The notes under the pieces are model-generated. The model did no database searches. It worked only from the letters and a program-made list of their open reading frames with translations, and was not told the origin of the DNA. Below, one piece after another: positions 4,734 to 9,808 of a stretch of DNA of 9,808 bases. A program made the translations under genes and the position numbers. How positions within the stretch are numbered: position 1 is the first letter of the stretch; each line of letters opens with the position of its first letter. The stretch comes from Thermoprotei archaeon (GTDB lineage Archaea; Thermoproteota; Thermoprotei_A; Sulfolobales; Ignisphaeraceae): the NCBI GenBank assembly GCA_003661775.1, contig QMWT01000032.1, positions 1 through 9,808 on the forward strand, given 5' to 3'.

Positions 4734-4737
4734 ACCA

Positions 4738-4751
4738 TTCTTTTTTATTTT
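4738..4751 (+). terminator. T-rich terminator after the csx3 homologue
   Basis: TTCTTTTTTATTTT begins 4 nt after the csx3 stop codon and leads straight into the left arm of 60-bp element copy 2. Confidence 0.4.
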
Positions 4752-4800
4752 GGTGTTAGATTTCCTTGAGAGAAAAGCTTAAATACTTTACAATCTAACA
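4741..4800. repeat. 60-bp bipartite element copy 2
   Basis: The left block (4741-4761) ends in TTGGTGTTAGAT and matches copy 1 except for one base. The right block TTACAATCTAACA (4788-4800) is identical to copy 1. The 26-nt centre (4762-4787) is unrelated in sequence but equal in length. TGTTAGAT (4754-4761) and ATCTAACA (4793-4800) are inverted, 31 nt apart, as in copy 1. Here the centre carries the TATA box of the downstream gene, and the right side lacks the A-tract seen in copy 1. Confidence 0.65.
4775..4790 (+). promoter_or_regulatory. BRE/TATA promoter of the coiled-coil gene
   Basis: AAGCTTAAATACTTTA fits an archaeal TATA box with an A-rich upstream BRE. It ends about 22 nt before the ATG at 4813, giving a leaderless transcript. 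It lies inside the variable centre and right arm of element copy 2; no palindrome of the operator family is present at this promoter. Confidence 0.5.
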
Positions 4801-4812
4801 TTATATTGGTGA

Positions 4813-5310
4813 ATGGATATGGAGACAGGAAGGTATGTTGAAGGAATAAATGAAGAAATGGAATTTGAAGTAAAACCTGAAGTTTTTTTAGATTCAGCAA
4901 AGAAGATTTTAGAGAAGTATCAGGAGCACAAGAGGAGAATTGAAGAATTAGAGAAGGAGTACGAGGAGTTAAAGAATAAATATGGATGGAGCGACTACGA
5001 GATACAGCACGTAACAAAGTACATTAATACAAGATGGGTAAAGAACAAGATAGGAATGAAGTACACTTACTGTTGGTATGTAGAATATGATTCACAAGAG
5101 CGTAAGATTATAAAGAATGTATATATTGGAGCTATAGTTCCAGAGGAAATTCAGAAAGAGATAGAAGATTTCAAGAAAGCAAAGATGTTAAGGAAGATAA
5201 TAAAGAGAGTTAGAGAAGAGTTTAGAAAGATCGAATGGAGAATTATTGCAATTCAGATGAATATGAATACCGTATTAAAGGATTTAGAGACCTTTAAGAT
5301 CCCTGAATAG
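4813..5310 (+). CDS. Coiled-coil protein with a DUF6788-like C-terminal half, 165 aa
   Basis: Residues about 25-55 form a coiled coil (ILEKYQEHKRRIEELEKEYE and onwards). Residues about 60-115 contain KYINTRWVKNKIGMKYTYCW followed by YVEYD and VYIGAIVPEEI. This layout (basic aromatic-rich strand, short loop, then YIG.x.P.EI) resembles DUF6788-type proteins with KxxxYYYWY..R..GK.K..YIGK, which are thought to bind nucleic acid and are common on archaeal mobile elements. The similarity is by eye and no zinc ligands are seen. A second charged helical region (KKAKMLRKIIKRVREEFRK) follows. The protein is highly charged and cytosolic. Its promoter sits inside 60-bp element copy 2, 79 nt after the csx3 homologue. 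Unlike its neighbours it lacks the usual palindrome before the start, so its regulation may differ. Confidence 0.65.
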   Translation: MDMETGRYVEGINEEMEFEVKPEVFLDSAKKILEKYQEHKRRIEELEKEYEELKNKYGWSDYEIQHVTKYINTRWVKNKIGMKYTYCWYVEYDSQERKIIKNVYIGAIVPEEIQKEIEDFKKAKMLRKIIKRVREEFRKIEWRIIAIQMNMNTVLKDLETFKIPE

Positions 5311-5320
5311 ATCCTTAATC

Positions 5321-5340
5321 TTTTGTTTATTTTTCTCCTT
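5321..5340 (+). terminator. T-rich terminator after the coiled-coil gene
   Basis: TTTTGTTTATTTTTCTCCTT follows the stop at 5310 by 10 nt and runs into operator-like site H. Confidence 0.35.
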
Positions 5341-5349
5341 AAAGGAAAT
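5333..5349. promoter_or_regulatory. Palindromic operator-like site H
   Basis: TTCTCCTT and AAGGAAAT flank a central A (6 of 8 positions pair; the inner TCCTT/AAGGA is perfect). Unlike the other sites it lies upstream of the TATA box of the tandem-RHH gene rather than downstream, so that gene has two sites, H and I. Confidence 0.45.
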
Positions 5350-5368
5350 GCTTAAATATTTTATAAGG
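5350..5368 (+). promoter_or_regulatory. TATA promoter of the tandem-RHH gene
   Basis: GCTTAAATATTTTATAAGG holds overlapping TATA candidates (TTAAATA and TTTATAAG) 26-40 nt before the ATG at 5394. It is flanked by operator-like sites H and I. Confidence 0.5.
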
Positions 5369-5371
5369 AAT

Positions 5372-5393
5372 ATATTCTCTCTAGGGGGAATGT
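5372..5393. promoter_or_regulatory. Palindromic operator-like site I
   Basis: ATATTCTCTCT faces AGGGGGAATGT (8 of 11 positions pair). It abuts the ATG of the tandem-RHH gene at 5394. If that protein is the regulator, this is its autoregulatory site. Confidence 0.55.
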
Positions 5394-5819
5394 ATGAAAA
5401 TAACTACAGTAAAAATTCCAGAAGAAATGAAAGAAATGATGGAGAAACTTATAGAAGAGCACTACTATCCTAACGAGAGTATAATAGTTAGGGAGGCCCT
5501 TAGGATGTTTCTGAATAGACATAGAAATGTAGATCCAGGAATTTCTGAGATAGCACAAAGAACTAAAGAGCTAGTGAAGAGGAGAGAAGAAGAGAGGAAA
5601 AAAGAAGAGAGAAGGAGAAAGGAGGAGAAAAAGAAGAACAAAAGTATTTTAAAGCTCGTTAGTGTTCATCTTCCAGAGAGATACATAGAGTACTTAGAGA
5701 GATTAGTGAAAATGGGTATATATCCATCAAGAAGTGAAGCAATTAGAGTTGCAGTTCGTGATCTGATACGAAGGGAGCTATGGAAGGAGAGGAGATACAG
5801 CAGAAGGATGTTAGCTTAA
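5394..5819 (+). CDS. Tandem ribbon-helix-helix transcriptional regulator
   Basis: 141 residues with two RHH (CopG/Arc-type) DNA-binding domains in one chain. Domain 1 (about 2-44) has the strand KITTVKIP, a helix, then YPNESIIVREALRMFL. Domain 2 (about 87-128) has the strand LKLVSVHLP, a helix, then YPSRSEAIRVAVRDLI. In both, the N-terminal strand would insert into the DNA major groove and the (N/S)xS(I/E)xxR turn contacts the backbone. A Lys/Glu/Arg-rich helical linker (about 57-84) joins them. RHH proteins normally dimerise, so this chain could fold as an internal pseudo-dimer or bridge two operators. It is flanked by operator-like sites H and I, which suggests autoregulation and control of the other sites. 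It overlaps the convergent glycosyltransferase gene by 9 nt at the stop codons. Confidence 0.8.
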   Translation: MKITTVKIPEEMKEMMEKLIEEHYYPNESIIVREALRMFLNRHRNVDPGISEIAQRTKELVKRREEERKKEERRRKEEKKKNKSILKLVSVHLPERYIEYLERLVKMGIYPSRSEAIRVAVRDLIRRELWKERRYSRRMLA

Positions 5820-6908
5820 AACATTCAGTTCTTTTTTTACATTTTCATCCAGGTATTTTTCGAAGACTTTGAGCAGGATTTTCCCTACACTCTTTTTATT
5901 GTATTTCCTTCTAACGAGCATAGCATACTCCTTTGCTTTTGCTTTCCATTCATCAAGATTATTCAGAATTTCATGAAGCTTATCTACAGCTTTATCAACA
6001 TCAATTTCTACTCCTCTTCCACAATGAATAGTAGATGGGAGACCATCCTTAAAGATGAAAGGCCTTCCTCGTATTGGAAGCTGAAATTCTTTGGGAAGAT
6101 AATCGGTCCAAGATCCCTCAGAAGCTCCAAGGGTTATAAGTCCTCTGGATAATGATTCAAGACCATTAAGTTCAAATCCTCCTCCTCTTGAGAATAGTGG
6201 ATAAATGTCGCATATATCGTAGAGATCGACTAGATCTTCATCTTTAAGCCATCCACGTAGTATGATACATCCTGTTTTTGACATCTTAACAAGATGTGGA
6301 TCGGTTATATTGTGTGTCTTGATTATGAGGATGAAGTTAGGAAAGTCCTTAATTACTTCACGATATACTCGATCCACAAGATCAGCTCCTTTTCGATATC
6401 CAGAATGCCATAGAAAGAATAGTCCATAGACTAAGTTCCTTTTCTGCTTGACTTCTAAAAGCCTCTGGATAATGTTTAGTTTGGGATATCGTTTTGGACG
6501 TAGGAATTCATCGTTTAATGCATGAGGAACTACCTCTACGGGAATCTTGCATCCTGATCTTATGTATGCGTCTTTGGACCATGTTGAGGGAACGATAAGT
6601 AGATCAGCAAAATCAGTAGCCATAATGCCTAAGGGAGAGATTTTATCAGTATCAGCTACCTCGAAACCTATTATAGTTGATAAATGATTACGTAAGCGTT
6701 CTACACCATTCTTCTGAGAGCTATAGATATAGATAAGAGGATGTAAGATTAAGGGATTGTCTTTTGCGGGATAGAAGTTAGCAATAGAGCGTTCGTCTAT
6801 CTCATAGACAGTATATTTAGATCGGAGCATGTCTATGTATTGTCGTGCTACTAACTGAAAACTAACTTTATGGAACATTGGATATGTGTAATATATTACA
6901 CGGATCAT
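5811..6908 (-). CDS. GT4-type (GT-B fold) glycosyltransferase
   Basis: 365 residues matching retaining GT-B glycosyltransferases. The N-terminal domain ends in LLIVPSTWSKDAYIRSG (103-119) and VEVVPHALNDEF (124-135), the typical hinge before the donor domain. The donor domain shows the basic residues FLWHSGYRKGADLV (165-178), ILRGWLKDEDLVDLYDICDI (216-235) and SRGGGFELNGLESLSRG (240-256). In the canonical EX7E motif the second Glu is E251, but the first (position 243) is Gly. It probably transfers a nucleotide-sugar-derived glycosyl group to a glycan, protein or DNA acceptor in the cytoplasm. The gene starts 2 nt after the stop of the fibre-like gene (TGA-AT-ATG), so it is translationally coupled to it; glycosylating virion or fibre protein is an attractive inference. 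The 3' end overlaps the RHH gene by 9 nt. Confidence 0.8.
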   Translation of the reverse strand: MIRVIYYTYPMFHKVSFQLVARQYIDMLRSKYTVYEIDERSIANFYPAKDNPLILHPLIYIYSSQKNGVERLRNHLSTIIGFEVADTDKISPLGIMATDFADLLIVPSTWSKDAYIRSGCKIPVEVVPHALNDEFLRPKRYPKLNIIQRLLEVKQKRNLVYGLFFLWHSGYRKGADLVDRVYREVIKDFPNFILIIKTHNITDPHLVKMSKTGCIILRGWLKDEDLVDLYDICDIYPLFSRGGGFELNGLESLSRGLITLGASEGSWTDYLPKEFQLPIRGRPFIFKDGLPSTIHCGRGVEIDVDKAVDKLHEILNNLDEWKAKAKEYAMLVRRKYNKKSVGKILLKVFEKYLDENVKKELNVLS

Positions 6909-6910
6909 AT

Positions 6911-7756
6911 TCAGTCTTCTTTGTAGGTTATCTGAATAATTATCGAGGAGTTAACGTCTATTCCGTCCCATAATAGCTCGATTGGTTCGTCTACGTTACC
7001 TGGTATATGTGCACGATTGTGCTGAGATACTCCAGAACGTGTACAAAATAGTGCTCCTATGTATTTGTTGCTAACAGGGAAGCGTAGGAAGAAGACTCCC
7101 TTCGTACTATCGGAATGTAAGAACCAAGATCTGGTCTCAATACGCCTTCCAAGTCCAGGATAGAATAATGTCATTGATCCAGATCCAGAGAGACCAGTAA
7201 ATACATCAGAAAATGTCTTGGTGTAAAGTTCGTCGATCTCAGCTCTAACTTCATCAAGCTTTGCTTTAATATCTTGTAGGTCTTGTTTAATAGCTTCGAT
7301 GATGGCATCTCTAGTAGTGGTTTTAAGCTGATTCTGAGCAGTAGTGCTGTAATCCTTGACACTCACTCCAGATTCTATATCAGCTTTAATTTGCTCCAAG
7401 TATATTATCTGAACATCTAGTTTTCCAGGAACTGATGATTTGTCTATGGCCTCGGTAATCCTTGTTCTAGCATAGATGAAGATGTCGTAGATATTTACAG
7501 GATCTCCGTCCTTGATTACACGTTTCCCTTGTACGAAGCAATCGGAATCAAAGTATCCCCATAAGGAGTAAACATTTTTGAGCCTTGCATTAGGAGAGCC
7601 GATGGAGAATTTCCCATCTTCTCTTGGGATTTTATCCCTTCCCATGAATGGAGAATCATTAAAGTAAAGATCATCGATACCATTAACTACTGCATTCCAT
7701 TCGAAATACCTTACATTCTGTCCAGGAGCTTTTGTGGATGATCCGTACACACTCAT
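6911..7756 (-). CDS. Fibre/spike-like virion protein, 281 aa
   Basis: The architecture is typical of attachment fibres. The N-terminal region (about 1-90) contains GKFSIGSPNARLKNVYSLWG (48-67) followed by VQGKRVIKDGD (75-85), the GSP..R.KNVY pattern common in phage tail fibres. A helical coiled-coil stalk spans about 140-180 (IIEAIKQDLQDIKAKLDEV and onwards). After the linker TGLSGSGS, the C-terminal beta-rich head (about 187-281) includes SWFLHSDSTKGVFFLRFPVS and ends IIIQITYKED. Function as a trimeric receptor-binding or decoration protein is inferred from this layout; the family itself is not certain. A good Shine-Dalgarno (AGGTGA, 7761-7766 on the minus strand) lies 4 nt before the ATG. 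It sits between the large structural-type gene and the glycosyltransferase in one minus-strand unit. Confidence 0.65.
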   Translation of the reverse strand: MSVYGSSTKAPGQNVRYFEWNAVVNGIDDLYFNDSPFMGRDKIPREDGKFSIGSPNARLKNVYSLWGYFDSDCFVQGKRVIKDGDPVNIYDIFIYARTRITEAIDKSSVPGKLDVQIIYLEQIKADIESGVSVKDYSTTAQNQLKTTTRDAIIEAIKQDLQDIKAKLDEVRAEIDELYTKTFSDVFTGLSGSGSMTLFYPGLGRRIETRSWFLHSDSTKGVFFLRFPVSNKYIGALFCTRSGVSQHNRAHIPGNVDEPIELLWDGIDVNSSIIIQITYKED

Positions 7757-7760
7757 ATTT

Positions 7761-7766
7761 TCACCT
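7761..7766 (-). promoter_or_regulatory. Strong Shine-Dalgarno of the fibre-like gene
   Basis: AGGTGA on the minus strand lies 4 nt before the ATG at 7756, in the 18-nt gap after the upstream gene's stop. It contrasts with the leaderless starts in the left half of the window. Confidence 0.6.
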
Positions 7767-7774
7767 TTCTAATA

Positions 7775-9808
7775 TCATCCTCCCTGTCCATATATTTTAT
7801 CATATCGCCTTCTCCTGTATTCAGCAATCTTTATAATGATGTTAATTTCTTCATCTATGATACCATAAGGTTTAAGGCCTTCAAGCTCTTTCTTAAGTTC
7901 GTTCATCTCGATTACTCTTGACGCATAGTCATTAATTAGTTCGGTTATGAAGGATGATAATCTTCTATAAATTTTCCTGTTCTTTGCTAACCGCTTGTAA
8001 TAATCTATTTGTTTTTTATATTTCTGAGTATCGATTCCACGAGCTTTTACCACTTCTTCGATCAGCTTTTCTTCATCAGGGAGATAGTAGGCATCACCTA
8101 CTGCTCCACGTATAGTAGGTATCAGATAGGACATTATACGATAGAGCTTACGTACTTCGAGATCCTTATCGAATATCGGGAGTTCTGCAGAGGTCCATCC
8201 TCCTCTGCTCATTAGATCCTTCACTTCTTTTAAGAGCTGGTTTGGAACAGTAAAGTATTCGTAGAGCCTACGAATGTCGCTTACGAGCTGGTTTACTTCA
8301 GATGATATCATTCTTGTTCTGATGTAATTCACCCATAATTTCTTGTACTTATCAGGGATTCTCCTAACACTTAAGACTTCTTTTATAACATCATCTGGAA
8401 CATTAATGTATTCAGAAAAGGAGGCTACTTGTGATGGAGTAGGAATGACTTCAAGCTTTGTAGTGCTGAGATCTGCTACGTCTTCAAAGTACTTTTCGAG
8501 TGTTTCACTAAACGCTTTATCAAGTGTTAGAGATAGGCTTTTTCCAGTTACCTTTTGGACAGCATTAGTAAACCATTGCTTGTTAATTAGTGCTACGAAT
8601 GATTGTAATTTTGATATGGCTTCTGATGGGGATATAAACCATTCTCTAACACCTGTCCTAAGTACTGAGATATAATCACGGATCAAGGATACTGCTCTGT
8701 CGAATATTGATCTTAGTTCCATCAGCTTACTTTCTGCAGGGAGAAAAGCTACAGGAACTTCTACAGTTACATCAGTCCAATCATGACTTTCCATGTCATA
8801 GTATCCTGTAATGAATTTAATACTGAAGAATCCTGCAAGGAGATCGTTCAGTCCATTCAGATCTAATAGTCCTTCCTCATACAGATTCATGAATCCAGTA
8901 CGGAGGAGTGTCCTTTCCTCAGTTAATGCATTAATGCTCTCAGCGATGGAGATCCAAGGTATCCAGTACGGATGTAAGCCTGTCGCTTGTAGTGTACGAG
9001 CAAATTGTCGTACATCGAAAACTGGAGCTTGTGCTGATAATTGTTTCTTGAAGTATTGATATACGTCTCGTGCTTGGACTGATCCTTTAGGAGGAAGCAA
9101 GTTCTTTGTGATTTCTTCAATAGACGTTTTTAATCCAATTCCCTTTGCAGACCAGTAATCGAAGATTCCCCATCTTGACATCCACCTGAGATCTATCTTT
9201 CCTGGAATGTCTGCAAGGAGATCAATTATTATTGAGTTATCAGTAGGCCATCCAGGATTCCAGGGGAATCGAGCGTAGTCATGCCATTTCATGTATGTTG
9301 ATAACATTGAGAATAGATCCTTTCCTTGGAAGTTTAGTTCTCTTGGAGCTTTAGCGGATACGCTTTCAGGAGCAATTCCAAAGACTCTTAGGACGTTCTC
9401 ATCTACTTTTGCTTCTGGATACCATAACTCTCCAGCTATACCTCTCCATACAAACTCTGAAAGGCGTTCTGGTGATGGATAACGATAATGAAGCAAGTAG
9501 TAGAATAATGCGACATCACGATATACTCCAAGCTTGTTCATCCATTTAACGAAGTCATTTGGATCTGCTATGATATCTCTGATCATGAAAGTACATACAT
9601 CAGAGATACTAGGCTGTTCAAACAGCAAGGATAGAGGAACGATACGTTCTTTTTTAATAGCTTGATAGAATCTTCCTTTTACTGATATAAACCATTCTCC
9701 TGATGTTTTCACTACTTTTTCTACAAATGAAGATGGGAGACCTCTAACTTCCATGATAGTTCTGATGTACTCTAACATCTTCTTGTACTCTTCACCTTCT
9801 TGTGGAGA
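7775..9808 (-). CDS. Large probable virion structural protein, 5' end possibly outside the window
   Basis: 667 residues from an ATG at 9778, but the frame stays open through 9808 (SPQEGEEYKK before the Met). The true start may lie outside the window; an AGGTGA about 12 nt before the 9778 ATG leaves that start possible. The protein is alpha-helical and rich in Trp, Tyr and Pro. Recurrent pieces suggest helical-hairpin repeats: PSISDVCTFMIRDI (56-69), PSPERLSEFVWRGI (101-114), WMNKLGVYRD (79-88) beside WMSRWGIFDY (199-208), and TGFMNLYEEGLLD (294-306). From memory this order (PS..D...F..R..., PS.E.L.E...RG.I, then ..G..pYW.p.....LT) recalls large uncharacterised structural proteins of tailed phages, but I cannot verify it. 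The C-terminal 100 residues are charged and probably coiled coil. It is first in the unit with the fibre-like and glycosyltransferase genes. Confidence 0.6.
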   Translation of the reverse strand, partial: SPQEGEEYKKMLEYIRTIMEVRGLPSSFVEKVVKTSGEWFISVKGRFYQAIKKERIVPLSLLFEQPSISDVCTFMIRDIIADPNDFVKWMNKLGVYRDVALFYYLLHYRYPSPERLSEFVWRGIAGELWYPEAKVDENVLRVFGIAPESVSAKAPRELNFQGKDLFSMLSTYMKWHDYARFPWNPGWPTDNSIIIDLLADIPGKIDLRWMSRWGIFDYWSAKGIGLKTSIEEITKNLLPPKGSVQARDVYQYFKKQLSAQAPVFDVRQFARTLQATGLHPYWIPWISIAESINALTEERTLLRTGFMNLYEEGLLDLNGLNDLLAGFFSIKFITGYYDMESHDWTDVTVEVPVAFLPAESKLMELRSIFDRAVSLIRDYISVLRTGVREWFISPSEAISKLQSFVALINKQWFTNAVQKVTGKSLSLTLDKAFSETLEKYFEDVADLSTTKLEVIPTPSQVASFSEYINVPDDVIKEVLSVRRIPDKYKKLWVNYIRTRMISSEVNQLVSDIRRLYEYFTVPNQLLKEVKDLMSRGGWTSAELPIFDKDLEVRKLYRIMSYLIPTIRGAVGDAYYLPDEEKLIEEVVKARGIDTQKYKKQIDYYKRLAKNRKIYRRLSSFITELINDYASRVIEMNELKKELEGLKPYGIIDEEINIIIKIAEYRRRRYDKIYGQGG

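Noticed and set aside
4745..5017. 90-aa minus-strand reading frame opposite the coiled-coil gene
   Set aside because: It is antisense to the strongly coding, Glu/Lys-rich gene and runs through the 60-bp element and its promoter; its composition is low-complexity Ser/Leu.
8646..8657. TCTAACACC resembling the right arm of the 60-bp element
   Set aside because: It is inside the large structural-type gene, has no matching inverted partner at 31 nt and no T/A-tract; a short chance match.
8343..8675. 110-aa plus-strand reading frame opposite the large structural-type gene
   Set aside because: It is Ser/Thr-rich antisense sequence of a convincing coding region, with no promoter or ribosome binding site; the same holds for the frames at 8811-9059, 8009-8215 and 9291-9482.

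Overview
The window looks like part of the genome of a virus (or closely related mobile element) of a thermophilic archaeon, probably a Thermoproteota host. The basis is low GC, heavy use of AGA/AGG and ATA codons, many small tightly packed genes, archaeal TATA boxes lying only about 25 nt from start codons (leaderless-style transcripts), archaeal ribbon-helix-helix regulators, and a block of fibre-like and large virion-type proteins. No integrase, replication gene, tRNA, CRISPR array or cas operon is visible, so the exact virus family cannot be named.

Layout. Positions 2-2675 hold small genes of unknown function in divergent and convergent pairs, plus an alkaline-phosphatase/sulfatase-superfamily hydrolase (1923-2675, minus). 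They include a 40-residue antitoxin-like gene (997-1119) and a divergently oriented pair of apparent paralogues (1207-1551 minus, 1640-1975 plus). Positions 2726-5819 run on the plus strand: a SAM methyltransferase and a DnaQ/YprB-like exonuclease (two-gene operon), a small unknown protein, a Csx3/Crn3 ring-nuclease homologue (4425-4733), a coiled-coil protein, and a protein with two ribbon-helix-helix domains. Positions 5811-9808 run on the minus strand: a large, probably virion-structural protein that is open at the window edge, a fibre/spike-like protein and a GT4-type glycosyltransferase, packed as one transcription unit and started from Shine-Dalgarno signals or by stop/start coupling.

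How it fits together. The most striking gene is the Csx3/Crn3 homologue. Cellular Csx3 degrades cyclic tetra-adenylate, the second messenger of type III CRISPR immunity, so a virus-borne stand-alone copy is a strong anti-CRISPR candidate. Nearly every gene in 2-5819 that begins a transcript carries an imperfect palindrome (consensus arms TATTCYCYTT / AAGRGAATA) between its TATA box and its start codon, whereas the minus-strand structural block has none. I infer an early-gene regulon controlled by one repressor, for which the tandem-RHH protein, itself preceded by the palindrome, is the obvious candidate. A second element, 60 bp long with conserved ends, an inverted TGTTAGAT/ATCTAACA pair and a fixed-length variable centre, occurs twice in intergenic DNA and is not explained by any gene.
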